NCBI GenBank assembly: GCA_963565915.1
Contig: OY751485.1
Coordinates: 4,588,001-4,652,000 of the forward strand
Source of the DNA: Entoloma clypeatum
Taxonomy: Eukaryota; Basidiomycota; Agaricomycetes; Agaricales; Entolomataceae
Direction of reading: 5' to 3'
DNA: 64,000 nt
Of this stretch, positions 23,223 to 33,928 are shown piece by piece. Below the pieces are notes generated by a model. The model was not told the DNA's origin and made no database searches. It saw only the letters and a program-made list of their open reading frames with translations. The position numbers were made by a program, and so were the translations under genes. Position 1 is the first letter of the stretch. Each line of letters opens with the position of its first letter.

Positions 23223-24874
23223 CCCCCACAGGGGCGATCGAATCACTTGCCGGACTGCCTCCAGTGCACTTGCACCTCAAGAAGCTCTCCTGCAGAAACC
23301 GTGTCCGCATGCACTCTCTTGCACCCAGACACATGACCGTCATGGTATGCGACGAGGAAGACCCCTCCAAGCGTCCGTGGTACTCCCCGGAATTTATGTA
23401 CAATCTTAAATCCCCCCTCGTCGATATATGGGCATACCGTGCAAATGTGACTGTCCCCCTATTACCTTTTAATAACTACAACGAACCAGGGAAACACGTC
23501 CTCGACCGATTCCCTGAACGCGTAATTCACGACATCACCCTTATTCGCGGCAAGACCGCTAAGGAACGTGCCGAAGCCAGAAAGTCGCGCCTCATCACCC
23601 TTAACAAGGTGTTTGACGCCAACATCTGCTCCATCAAATCTGCCGTCATTGTCACTGACGCGGCAGTTCCCTCCCTCGCGTCGGGCCACCAAGCTGTTGC
23701 AGCTTGGGAAACCTGGCACGCGGGGCACTCCATCAACAAAGACTGGGCGGCCGGCGGCCTCGCTGTCTCTGATGACACTGAAACCTTAGCTATCGGACAC
23801 GGGTTCTCGAACCTGGTCAGTCTGCTAGGGGGTCTCTCTCAACTGGAAGAAATCCATATATTCACCGACTCTGTCAACGCCATTCAGCGCGCCACAGACC
23901 CGGACCTCCACTCCTCGCAGGCAACTGCGCTCGCTATCGTCAGTAACCTGATTCCTTGGTTTGAGGAACCCGGTCTGAATTCCAAGGTCATCTTCCACCA
24001 TGTCCCCGATTGCTCGGACCATGGATTCGAACCCCACCATGCAGTGCACGACTTTGCCTCCTCGATTCGCATTGAGTGTGGTGAGTCGGCCTCCAGATCC
24101 CTCGACTTCAACACGAAGCAATTCACGGATGACATGCTCGGTGACTGGAACAATCTGTACCAGTCCCCCAAGTATGTTGGCCGACACTATCAATTCCCGA
24201 GATCGTGCATCAGACGCCAAGACCACGCTCGGGCCAAACATATGAAGCCGTCCCATCTCAAGGGCGGTACATGGCTTAAGGACATGGGTCACTCCCAATC
24301 CCTCACGGCACAAATGGTCCGCGGCCTCACCAGCCACGCCCCAATTGGCCACTATAGACATAGGTTCAACATCGGGGACAAAGCTGAACAGTGCGACTGT
24401 GGTTCGGGGTCCGTCGAGGACTTTGCACACGTTTTCTACAAATGTCTACACCACCCCACCAGGCCACCAGACATGCCCACCTTCTCGAGGAACTCCCCCA
24501 CCTGGGACGTCTTCAGGAAATTTATCATGGATAACCCAGGGGCATTTGCCTTCCGGGATCGTCCAACGCCCAACACAACCGTTGGCGGTAGTCGCGTGGT
24601 AGCGCGCTGGGTTCAAAGGGGTGCAGCCCCCTCTGGCAAGCGAACGCGATTGAAAGATAAGAACCGCACAGGCGCTTCTTTGGGGGGCAGGGCGCAGACA
24701 CCCCCCAGCGCCGCCTACGGCCAACCTCACAAGGTTGGAGTGCTCTTGTATCGCGCGGCCGAATATTTGGGTGCACATGCTAACGCGTTTGTTTATAACA
24801 AACTCCCCCGTCCTGGCGTGAGGACTCAACAGCTCGACGGAGCTTTGCGCCGCTTGTTCTTCTTGCGTACGTAG
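23223..24874 (+). pseudogene. LINE ORF2 C-terminal part: end of RT, RNase H, zinc knuckle
   Basis: The open frame begins with the distal RT segment (IESLAGLPPVHLHLKKL, typical of the region after the LINE polymerase domain). An RNase H domain follows, recognised by VTDAAVP and by IFTDSVNAIQRA. A CxC...H...C finger comes next (QCDCGSGSVEDFAHVFYKC), and a basic C-terminus ends at 24874. The endonuclease and the polymerase catalytic motif are missing, so it cannot be active. The lack of stop codons over 550 codons indicates a recent insertion. Confidence 0.85.
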
Positions 24875-24976
24875 GTCCTCGGACCGATGTAGTTTACTCT
24901 ATGTCAAGCGGACTGTACCCTTAGTATACCGCTATACAAATTGTTGAAATAAAAAATAAAAAAAAATAAAAAAAAA
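23223..24976 (+). mobile_element. 5'-truncated Tad-like LINE nested in Gypsy-1 pol
   Basis: 1754 bp flanked by 13-bp duplications and ending in an A-rich tail. It starts inside the end of ORF2 reverse transcriptase, showing 5' truncation at insertion. Its 3' 230 nt recur inverted at 47938-48165. Confidence 0.9.
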
Positions 24977-24989
24977 GACCAGATGGGGT
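24977..24989 (+). repeat. Right target-site duplication of nested LINE
   Basis: GACCAGATGGGGT, identical to 23210-23222, directly after the A-rich tail. Confidence 0.9.
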
Positions 24990-26318
24990 GGAAGAATGGA
25001 AGAAGTAGTAGAAAAAAATGAGGAAGAAGTGAAGGAGGAAGTAATCCACATGCTCAGGGCAGCTAAGGGAGAACCCTCAGATGAAGTACCGGTGGAACAG
25101 GTTGTCCCCTGGAAATATCACAGATATCTATCAGTCTTTGAAAAGAAAGCATCAGAGAGATTGCCAGTCAGGAAACTATGGGATCACGCTATAGACTTAA
25201 AACCGGATTTCATACCAAAAAAGGCCAAAGTCTATCCCCTGTCACCGGATGAAAGGAAAGAAGTATCCGAATTTGTAAATGATCAATTACGCAAAGGATA
25301 TATTCGACCTACCAAGTCACCACAAACTTTGCCAGTATTCTTTATACCCAAAAAAGACGGAAAGAAACGAATGGTACAGGATTACCGACATATTAACAGC
25401 TGGACCGTTTGCAATAATTATCCACTCCCGTTGATTCCGGAATTGATTGATAAATTAAAGGGAAAGAAAAAGTTTACCAAAATGGACCTCAGATGGGGGT
25501 ATAACAATGTACGCATCAAAGAAGGAGACGAGTGGAAAGCGGCATTTACAACCCCAGATGGAGCCTTCAAACCAACAGTTATGTTCTTCGGATTAAATAA
25601 TTCCCCAAGCACGTTTCAAACCATGATGAATGACATATTTAGAGACTTGATTGATCAAGGAGACATAGTTATCTATATTGATGATATATTGGTAGCAACT
25701 GAAGGAGAAAAAGGACACAGTGAAATTCTAAAAGGATTATGGGAAAACAACTTATTCTTAAAACCGGGAAAATGTTTCTTTGACAGAGACGAAATAGAGT
25801 TCTTAGGGTTAATTATTGGGAAAGACGGAATTCGAATGGATCCTTCAAAAGTAGACGCCATCAAACAATGGCCGAGACCAACGAAAGTCAAAGAAGTCCA
25901 GTCGTTTCTAGGATTGGCCAATTTCTATCGAAGATTTGTCAAAGACTTCTCTAAAGTGGCAGGGCCATTAAATAAATTAACAAGGAAAGAAACAATCTGG
26001 AATTGGAAAGAGGAACAGGAGGAAGCGTTTGATATGCTAAAGAAATTATTTACGGAAGCACCTATATTAGTATCTCCCGATCCGGATTGGAAGTTGAGAG
26101 TAGAATCAGACGCATCGGACTTTGCTACAGGAGCAATTCTATCTATGGAATGCGAGGATGAGAAATGGAGGCCATGTGCCTTTCTATCTAAAGGATTGAA
26201 TGATGTGGAACGAAATTACGACGTACATGATAAAGAAATGCTGGGCATAATTCGAGTGCTGGAAGCATGGAGACACCACCTTGAAGGAGCCAAACATGAG
26301 GTCGAGATCTGGACCGAT
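24990..26318 (+). CDS. pol: Gypsy-1 Pol, part 2: reverse transcriptase and start of RNase H
   Basis: Continues the frame of part 1 once the LINE is removed. The RT has YIRPTKSPQTLPVFFIPKKD, the LDLRWGYNN-like block KMDLRWGYNNVRIKEGDEWK, and catalytic YIDD at 25674-25685. The RNase H segment starts with RVESDASDFATGAILS (catalytic Asp) and ends at EVEIWTD, where Copia-1 is inserted. All polymerase motifs are intact. The frame continues at 32104 after Copia-1. Confidence 0.88.
26314..26318 (+). repeat. Left target-site duplication of Copia-1 (CCGAT)
   Basis: CCGAT, repeated at 32104-32108. Five bases is the normal size for Copia integrase. Confidence 0.9.
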
Positions 26319-26628
26319 TGTTGAAACTTTTCCCATCACGTAGATTAGATTAGATTAGATTACATCACGTGACCTTTACATATCTTCATTACATACTTGT
26401 TTGGTTGGTACAAACAGTAGTACGGTATATAAGACCAGGAAACTGTCAATATCAACAAGTTGTCTCTTGACTCTTAACCAGCTCCATCGCTCTCACCAGC
26501 CTCAACCGCTCTCACCAGCCTTACCCCCTCCAAACCATGTAAGTGACTATAGCAGTATCGTAGAGTACTTCCACTGTAGCTGTGTTGCTCAGTACACCTG
26601 TGGCTAGCGCCCAGGTGGAACTTCAACA
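26319..26628 (+). repeat. Copia-1 5' LTR
   Basis: 310 bp, TGTTGAAAC...CTTCAACA. It has a TAGAT tandem run near its start and a TATATAAG box at 26426-26433. Confidence 0.93.
26426..26433 (+). promoter_or_regulatory. TATA box in Copia LTR
   Basis: TATATAAG, conserved in all four Copia-1/2 LTRs. Probable core promoter of the element. Confidence 0.5.
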
Positions 26629-26642
26629 GGTTATGGGCCCCG
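26629..26642 (+). promoter_or_regulatory. Primer-binding site, initiator tRNA-Met internal fragment
   Basis: GGTTATGGGCCCCG follows the LTR directly. GGTTATGGGCCC is complementary to the anticodon arm of eukaryotic initiator tRNA-Met (GGGCCCAUAACC). This is the half-tRNA priming known for Drosophila copia. Confidence 0.7.
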
Positions 26643-26989
26643 GATAGCAGAGGGACTTGGGAAACGCTGGCAACAGCGAGTACCTGCCCACTCTACCCTG
26701 GTTGGCAAAGAACCGATCGAAAGATCTAGGTTCTGAGTCATACTTCTTCACACATGAACCTGGGAACGTCATTACGACAAGTACCTGTCATGAGACGTCC
26801 CTAAGGGGATTGACCTAGTACACTCCATGTGGAAACGTTGATCGCACCTTATACGTTTCTGACATATAAAGGGTTTTCCCATGACCACTATTCCTGAAGG
26901 GAATATGTCATAAGGAATCATTCAATTGTTTTCTCGAATCATATTCATAACACATCACTGATTGAGAACCCTTTTTAGATTCATTCAAA
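26643..26989 (+). other. Copia-1 leader
   Basis: Untranslated sequence between the primer-binding site and the gag-pol ATG. Positions 26831-27063 are deleted in Copia-2. Confidence 0.6.
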
Positions 26990-29900
26990 ATGTCTACCTC
27001 TCGTTCTGCCCTCGACACAATCACTGCCTTTGACGGCATCGACTACCGGAGCTGGGCCGAGAAAATGAAGTCCTACCTCCTCCATCAAGGAGTCTGGCGC
27101 CTTGTTTCTGGCGACATCCCCCGCCCTGTCATCGCCGACTTCACCACCACAGTCTCCACCCCTGGGGCCACTGCTACTGCTCCCCCTGTGCTGGCCACCA
27201 CGGTCGACCAGCCCGGCTTCCGCAAGGAAGAAAAAGCCTGGATCAGGGACGACGACGTAGCTCTTGGGGCGATACGCCTGAAAGTCTCCGAGGCGATCAG
27301 ACGCCACATCAAGGACGCCACTTCCTCGAAAGATGCCTGGAAGTCATTAAAGGATGCCTACTCCAAGGTATCCCCGGCTGTCATCTTCAGCGACTTCAAG
27401 GCCGCCGCCACCTACAAGCTCTCTGGACGCGACCCCGTCCCCGAAATCGAACGCCTGGGGTCTCTTTTCGCTCGGCTCGCCGATTCGAACTTTGACGTCC
27501 CCGATCTGATGCAGGCAATGATCCTGGCAAATGCAATTCCCGACGCCTGGTCGTCACTGTCCACCGCCCTCTTCCAGGTCTATGACGCCGACGATTTCAC
27601 CTACAAGGCCGTCGCCGAAAGCATCATATCAGAGTACCGGCGCAAGTATTCGATTGGGTCCACTCGTACGTCCAATGAGCAGGCCCGGAAAATCTCTGGG
27701 ACAAAGCGCAAGGGGCAGGACCCCAAATGGGAAAAGCAGCAAAAGCCGAGTACCTCGCAGAACGACGCTGACGAGCAGCCTAACTCGACTGACCATAGTA
27801 CCGCTTCTGAAAAGAAGAAGGGAAAAGGACGCTGGCGCAATCAGAAGAAGAACGCCAACACTGCGGACAACGTGTCCGACCATGCGGAAGAAACGGTTGA
27901 GTTCGTTGCTCCCGCCATCCACTTCCCTCCTCTTCCGACACCGTCCTTCACAACCGTCACTGGGCGCGGAAAAACTATGAGTACCGCCCAGCCAGACTCT
28001 CAAAAGATGCAGTCGCTCCTTCAGCGAATGAACCCCCCCCCGTCACAGTACACCGGGCTTCCTTCTGGAAAACCGTCCGTGTGGAAAAAGAACGACCATG
28101 TCTGCAAACTCGCACGCGGCATTGGTGCTCGCCCCTCAGGATCCAATCTTCGTATCCTAGATACCATCATTCCTGACATCGACGAAAGGCCGGCTAAACA
28201 GCGTCGCGTAGCCCCGTCGATAGAAGAATCTCTGAAAATGATGGACATAGACCATCAAAGCGAGCGGATGGGGCCGGAACAATTCGAAGATGGGCTGATC
28301 GAACTTGACGGTTCGTCACATTCTTCTCTCAAACTTGACCAAATGGGAAATGCTAATAATCACGCACAGACGTTTGAATTTATATTAGCCAGTACCGATG
28401 CAGATAGTATAGATCTCTTTAGCGATGATCTGTACAAAAAATATACCAAGCATTTTGCGTCCTGCACACACTGCAAAGAGAAAGAACGCGCTCAGTGGAT
28501 CTTAGATTCCGGCGCTTCATTACACTTTACCCATGAGTTCAAAGACTTCGCATATTACAGGCCTCTCAAGGCTAAGCGATTTGTCCAAACAGCTGCAAAG
28601 GGAAAGAAACTGGAAATTCTCGGAGTTGGGGCCGTTCCAGTACGGCATACCCTAAATGGGGAAACTAAAACTCATCTCCTACGACCGGTATTTTATATTC
28701 CGGATATGGACACACGTCTACTGTCCCTAGGCGTCTTCCTTAACCATGGTTACAAAGTTGATGGAATGCGTGGAGAAATTAATATCTCTAAAGGGCTGAA
28801 CAAAATACAGTTTTCGCCTCATTTCATCGGACAAACCATTTATTGGTTAGACACTGAAATACGCTACGACCAAATCCACGCGATCTCTAGCGAAATCACT
28901 GTTGAAACCTGGCATAAACGCCTTGGCCACCCAAATGACCAGGCGCTCAATAAGATTCCCACCAGTACCAAAGGAGTACCCAAAACATTAGTACGTGAGA
29001 AATCACAGGAAAGCTGCACGGGGTGTCTAAAAGGGAAAATGCCGAATCAATCTTACCCTAACTCGGTGACAAGGGCTGTCAAACCCTTTGATTTGATCCA
29101 TTCGGACTTGAAACAGATATCCATGGCATCGTACCACAAGTACAAATATTTCCTTACCTTTTTGGATGATTTTTCTTCCCATGTCTGGGTCGTCTTGCTT
29201 AGGAAGAAGTCAGGCGCCATCACGGCGCTGAAACAATTCCTTGCGATGATCCAGAATCAATTCGCCGCCACCCCTAAAAAATGGCGGGTTGATGGAGGTG
29301 GAGAATTCAACGAATACAAGGATGTACTTGCCGATCATGGAATTCTGATCGACGTCACACTCCCATATCAGCATCAGCAGAATGGTAGAGCAGAACGAAT
29401 AAATCGAACTCTGTGGGAAAAATCTCAGGCATTACGTTTCGACGCATGTCTACCGCCGATGTGGTGGGAATTCTGTTTGGAACATGCAGCATTTCTATAC
29501 AACAGAACCCCCATGCGGCGTCTTGAATGGAAAACCCCTCATTTCAGGGTGACCAATGAGATCCCCGACTTGTCCAGCGTCAGAGTCTTCGGATGCCAAG
29601 CATACGTATATATCCCAAAAGAAAAACGTAGAAACTCCCTGGAGTCAAGATCTCGATTGATGATTTATCTCGGATCGAAACCAGGGGTCAAAGGATACCG
29701 CTTCATGGATCCTGAGACCAACACGATTTTCATGGGCGGGAAAGCTATCTTTGATGAAAGCAAGTACCCTAGATGCCACATTGACCCGTTGCCAGAAAAC
29801 CACCCAGAAATGGAAAACCCAGAGCCGGCTGATGAGTTTGAGGATCTCATTCCCGGCAGCAATGATGACGATAGTCACAACGAAACACCTCATATCCCAG

Positions 29901-31624
29901 TTCCCATTGAACAGGATCAACCTGAATCAGACAACGAACTGCCTGCCAGTGAGCCTGATGACAAACCGCGAGTACCCACTCCGGAACCCGAGCAAGTACC
30001 AGATCGACCGATCAGGGAACGACGAGTTCGGAAGATGCCAGGAAGCATCTATGGGGAAGACACTCCAGCGTCTGATCTTGAAAAATTAGATCGAAGACGG
30101 AGATTGGGCGGTCAAACGGCATGGATGAATGACCTCCTGATGGAGGCAATATCAGTCCAAGTTGGCATCGTTGAAATGTCCCATAAAGACATATACCCTC
30201 TTCCAAATAAAGAAGACTGGTATGCGGCTGAACGTAAAGAGCTAGACATGCTCAAACGCCGCGGGGTGATCACGGAGCTAGTACCCCTGCCCGCAGGGAG
30301 GAAAGCTCTAAGGAACAAATGGGTTTACAACGAAAAGTCCGACGGGCGTCTGAAAGCGCGCCTCGTCGCAAAAGGCTTCTCACAGGTAGAAGGGATTGAC
30401 TTTGATCAGATCTTCTCACCAGTCATAAGATATGAAACCGTCCGACTAATACTGGCATTGACAGCCCTTGAAGGGTGGTTCATGACACTTTTGGACGTCT
30501 CATCAGCCTTCCTCTATGGAACGCTCCGTGAAGTCATTTACATGCGACAGCCTGAGGGCTACATAATAAAAGGGAAAGAACACCTCGTGTACCAACTATT
30601 CAAAGCTCTATATGGACTTAAGCAGGCCGCATTAGCCTGGTGGAGGGAACTTGATTCCTCCATGAAAAAGCTCGGCTTTGTCCGGCTTCACTCCGATGCG
30701 GGAGTGTTCATTCACAAAAGTACCAACGGGGAAATTGTAATTGCCGTCATCTATGTCGACGACTCTGCTTTTCTCGGCACAAACCGGGAATATACGCTAG
30801 AAAAGAAGAAGGCCTTCATGACAGCATGGGAATGCAGGGACCTAGGTCACCTAGTGCCCGATGGGGAACCAAAGGAATTTTCCTCAATCCAAATAAGGCA
30901 ATGTGGGAAACATATCTTCATCGATCAAGTACCTTACCTTGAGAAAATACTCGAACGAATGGGGATGAGCGAATCTAACGCCACCCATACCCCACTCCCT
31001 ACGGGCTACAAACCCATGGCGTCCGAAGATGAACCCAATGCGGAACTCCGATCCAAGTACCAATCCGTCATCGGATCACTCCTATATCTGATGATTGGAA
31101 CGAGGCCTGACATCTGCTTTGCTGTAATCAAAATGTCCCAATTTTCCGCGAATCCCACAAAACGCCATTTAGAGGTGGCTAGGGATATTTGCAGATATTT
31201 AAAGGCAACAAAAAATTACGCAATAATGTATGATGGGGACTCAGGGAAAGGGATCTATGCATTCACAGACTCCGACTGGGCGTCAGATGAGAACACGAGG
31301 AGGTCTACCACCGGCTTCTTCATATCACTGGCGTCTGGAGCGATAACATGGGTATCATCGGCGCAAAAGACCATCGCCCTCTCTTCCACAGAAGCAGAGT
31401 ATATGGCGCTATCAGATTGCAGTCGCGCAGCAACATGGCTGAGAAGCATGCTTGCCGAACTTGGAATGCAGATCGGATCAGTACCGATCTATGGAGATAA
31501 CAACGGCTCCGTCTTTATCGCATCCAACCCTGTGACTGAGAAGCGATCCAAGCACATTGACGTGCGATTCCACTTCGTCAGAGAAAAAAGTCTCCGAAGG
31601 AATAATTACGGTCGAATTCATTGA
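26990..31624 (+). CDS. Copia-1 Gag-Pol polyprotein
   Basis: A single frame of 1544 aa in Ty1/copia order. Gag occupies the first ~480 residues (ITAFDGIDYRSWAEKMKSYL; no CCHC knuckle seen). Protease is WILDSGASLHFT with D506. The pre-integrase HHCC finger starts at H642. Integrase catalytic residues are D706 (HSDLK), D768 (VDGGGEF) and E802 (NGRAERIN). Reverse transcriptase has YVDD at 1255-1258, and RNase H has FTDSDWAS with D1427. A 6-A run at 31584-31589 is 5 A in Copia-2. The extra base shifts the last ~45 codons, so the frame stops at 31624 instead of 31718. Otherwise the element appears complete, and it could have supplied proteins in trans. Confidence 0.92.
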   Translation: MSTSRSALDTITAFDGIDYRSWAEKMKSYLLHQGVWRLVSGDIPRPVIADFTTTVSTPGATATAPPVLATTVDQPGFRKEEKAWIRDDDVALGAIRLKVSEAIRRHIKDATSSKDAWKSLKDAYSKVSPAVIFSDFKAAATYKLSGRDPVPEIERLGSLFARLADSNFDVPDLMQAMILANAIPDAWSSLSTALFQVYDADDFTYKAVAESIISEYRRKYSIGSTRTSNEQARKISGTKRKGQDPKWEKQQKPSTSQNDADEQPNSTDHSTASEKKKGKGRWRNQKKNANTADNVSDHAEETVEFVAPAIHFPPLPTPSFTTVTGRGKTMSTAQPDSQKMQSLLQRMNPPPSQYTGLPSGKPSVWKKNDHVCKLARGIGARPSGSNLRILDTIIPDIDERPAKQRRVAPSIEESLKMMDIDHQSERMGPEQFEDGLIELDGSSHSSLKLDQMGNANNHAQTFEFILASTDADSIDLFSDDLYKKYTKHFASCTHCKEKERAQWILDSGASLHFTHEFKDFAYYRPLKAKRFVQTAAKGKKLEILGVGAVPVRHTLNGETKTHLLRPVFYIPDMDTRLLSLGVFLNHGYKVDGMRGEINISKGLNKIQFSPHFIGQTIYWLDTEIRYDQIHAISSEITVETWHKRLGHPNDQALNKIPTSTKGVPKTLVREKSQESCTGCLKGKMPNQSYPNSVTRAVKPFDLIHSDLKQISMASYHKYKYFLTFLDDFSSHVWVVLLRKKSGAITALKQFLAMIQNQFAATPKKWRVDGGGEFNEYKDVLADHGILIDVTLPYQHQQNGRAERINRTLWEKSQALRFDACLPPMWWEFCLEHAAFLYNRTPMRRLEWKTPHFRVTNEIPDLSSVRVFGCQAYVYIPKEKRRNSLESRSRLMIYLGSKPGVKGYRFMDPETNTIFMGGKAIFDESKYPRCHIDPLPENHPEMENPEPADEFEDLIPGSNDDDSHNETPHIPVPIEQDQPESDNELPASEPDDKPRVPTPEPEQVPDRPIRERRVRKMPGSIYGEDTPASDLEKLDRRRRLGGQTAWMNDLLMEAISVQVGIVEMSHKDIYPLPNKEDWYAAERKELDMLKRRGVITELVPLPAGRKALRNKWVYNEKSDGRLKARLVAKGFSQVEGIDFDQIFSPVIRYETVRLILALTALEGWFMTLLDVSSAFLYGTLREVIYMRQPEGYIIKGKEHLVYQLFKALYGLKQAALAWWRELDSSMKKLGFVRLHSDAGVFIHKSTNGEIVIAVIYVDDSAFLGTNREYTLEKKKAFMTAWECRDLGHLVPDGEPKEFSSIQIRQCGKHIFIDQVPYLEKILERMGMSESNATHTPLPTGYKPMASEDEPNAELRSKYQSVIGSLLYLMIGTRPDICFAVIKMSQFSANPTKRHLEVARDICRYLKATKNYAIMYDGDSGKGIYAFTDSDWASDENTRRSTTGFFISLASGAITWVSSAQKTIALSSTEAEYMALSDCSRAATWLRSMLAELGMQIGSVPIYGDNNGSVFIASNPVTEKRSKHIDVRFHFVREKSLRRNNYGRIH

Positions 31625-31783
31625 AGGAGTGAACAACCCTGCAGACCTTTTAACTAAGAATCTGGGGAAAATCCTCTTTTCCAAGTTTATCCCGTACTTC
31701 GGACTGATAAAAAACTAGGCGAAACAGAGTACCTATATACATATGTGGGAAAAAGTAAGATGTATTTAGAAGTATGTACTAAA

Positions 31784-31793
31784 TATGGGGGGG
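31784..31793 (+). promoter_or_regulatory. Copia-1 polypurine tract
   Basis: A G-rich run (ATGGGGGGG type) directly before the 3' LTR. It primes plus-strand DNA synthesis. Confidence 0.65.
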
Positions 31794-32103
31794 TGTTGAA
31801 ACTTTTCCCATCACGTAGATTAGATTAGATTAGATTACATCACGTGACCTTTACATATCTTCATTACATACTTGTTTGGTTGGTACAAACAGTAGTACGG
31901 TATATAAGACCAGGAAACTGTCAATATCAACAAGTTGTCTCTTGACTCTTAACCAGCTCCATCACTCTCACCAGCCTCAACCGCTCTCACCAGCCTTACC
32001 CCCTCCAAACCATGTAAGTGACTATAGCGGTATCGTAGAGTACTTCCACTGTAGCCGTGTTGCTCAGTACACCTGTGGCTAGCGCCCAGGTGGAACTTCA
32101 ACA
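31794..32103 (+). repeat. Copia-1 3' LTR
   Basis: 310 bp. It differs from the 5' LTR at three CpG-type positions only. Confidence 0.93.
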
Positions 32104-33917
32104 CCGATCATAAAAACCTCGAGTACTTCATGCAGGGACGAAAGCTTAATCGCAGACAAGCACGCTGGGCGTTGTATCTAACACGTTTCAATTTCAAATT
32201 AATACACAAGGCTGGCACCTCAATTGGAAAGGCGGATGCTCTTTTGAGAAGGGTCAATCATAGAAAGGGGGTGGAAAATGACAACAAAGATGTAACATTA
32301 TTAAAACCCAAATACTTCCACTTGCGAGCAATGGATCGAGGTCACATACTTATTGATGGACAAGAAAGTAAACTATTAAAATGCATCAGGGATGCCAAGG
32401 AGTTTGATGAACAAGTGTTGAAAGCAGTGGAAGAGTTAAAAAAAACAAATACCAAAACATTGCGCGCAGATAAATGGCACGAAGAGCAGGGACTCTGGTT
32501 ACATAGAGGAAAGGTTTATGTTAAAAAAAGTCAGGAACTCAGGGAGGAAATAATTAAATTACACCACGACAACCCAGTTGCAGGACACCCAGGGCAGTGG
32601 AAGACCCTGGAATTGGTTACACATAATTATTGGTGGCCTAGTATTACAAACATGGTCAAAGCATACGTCAAGGGCTGTGACAGATGTCAACGATCAAAAA
32701 ATGTGCCTCAACCGCTAGCCGGTAAATTAAAAGCAAACACGGAACATGCAGGACCATGGAAACATGTTACAGCAGATTTTATCATAGGACTCCCAGAAGC
32801 TCAGGGGTACAACACAGTATTAGTCGTGGCTTGCAGATCGACAAAGCAATCACACTTTATCAAAACGCGCAATGAAGTCTCAGCAGAAGGATTAGCTAAA
32901 CTATATCGGGACGAAGTCTGGAAACTTCATGGACTGCCGGAATCGTTAACGTCAGACCGAGGACCACAATTTGTGGCAATATTTATGAAGGAACTAAATA
33001 AAATATTGGGGATCACAACTAAATTATCAACGGCGTACCATCTGCAAACAGACGGACAGACAGAACGCATCAACCAGGAGTTGGAGCAATATCTAAGATC
33101 ATTTATTTCCCATCGGCAAACAGATTGGCCCGAATGGATGGCAACCGCGGAGTTTGCCTATAATAATAAAATTCACACGGCAACTCAGTTTTCACCATTC
33201 TATGTAAGTTATGGGTTTAACCCTAGGATGGGCGTAGAACCTCGGAGGGCAGAAAAGTCAGAACCGGCAAAAGAATCCGAGGAGCGAATGAAGAAAATTC
33301 ATGAGGAGGCAGAAGTAGCGCTAGTAAAAGCACGAGAAGAGATGGAACGGTATGCGAACCTGAAACGGGGTGATGCACCAGTTTACAAAGTTGGCGACAA
33401 AGTTTGGTTATCAACTAAAGACCTAAAGTTGAACCGACCCTTAAAGAAACTTGCCGAACGATGGATTGGACCCTATACCATAACCCAAATCATTTCATCA
33501 TACGCTGTAGAACTTAAATTACCAAAAACTTGGAAAATCCACCCGGTCATCAATGTATCACGGGTCCGATTATTTAAGGAACCACTATTTATATCACAAA
33601 GGGTGCAGGCACCAAACCCGACAGTTATCAATGGCGAAGAGGAGTACGATGTCGCTAAAGTTATTGACTCAAGGTTGAAGAGAGGAAAGCTGGAATATTT
33701 AGTGCAATGGGAGGGTCTGACTCAGGACCACAACACATGGGAACCCGAAGATCACCTAGAACATGCCAAGGAAGCGGTGGAGGACTTCTTTAAATTAAAC
33801 CCGAATGCACCCCGGTGCTTACGTGCAAACATCTTTGAAGGATTGGAATTTAAACCATATGAGAATTTCACGGACACCCCGGACGACATCATATCTCGCC
33901 TGGAAGTCGAGATCTAG
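32104..33917 (+). CDS. pol: Gypsy-1 Pol, part 3: RNase H end, integrase, chromodomain
   Basis: Resumes at the duplicated CCGAT and reads TDHKNLEYFMQGRKLNRRQ, the end of RNase H and the tether. The integrase HHCC finger follows (HHDNPVAGH...CDRCQ). Core acidic residues are in TADFIIGLPE, TSDRGPQF and TERINQELEQYLR. The C-terminal domain comes next, then a chromodomain (EYDVAKVIDSRLKRGKLEYL and VQWEGLTQDHNTWEPEDHL), and the frame stops at 33917. Chromodomains in this position guide chromoviruses to histone-marked chromatin. The frame is intact, so Gypsy-1 was disabled only by the two insertions. Confidence 0.88.
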
Positions 33918-33928
33918 AAAGGGGGTAA
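33918..33928 (+). promoter_or_regulatory. Gypsy-1 polypurine tract
   Basis: AAAGGGGGTAA immediately before the 3' LTR. Confidence 0.65.

Larger units (their letters stand above)
26319..32103 (+). mobile_element. Copia-1, near-intact Ty1/copia LTR retrotransposon
   Basis: A 5785-bp element with 310-bp LTRs (26319-26628, 31794-32103), TGTTGAA...TTCAACA ends, a 5-bp duplication, a half-tRNA-type primer-binding site and one gag-pol frame. The LTRs differ at three positions. It is inserted in the RNase H codons of Gypsy-1. Confidence 0.95.

Noticed and set aside
26831..27063. The 233 bp missing from Copia-2 could be a spliced intron
   Set aside because: The joint does not fit GT-AG ends, and the segment contains the start codon and first 25 codons of gag-pol.
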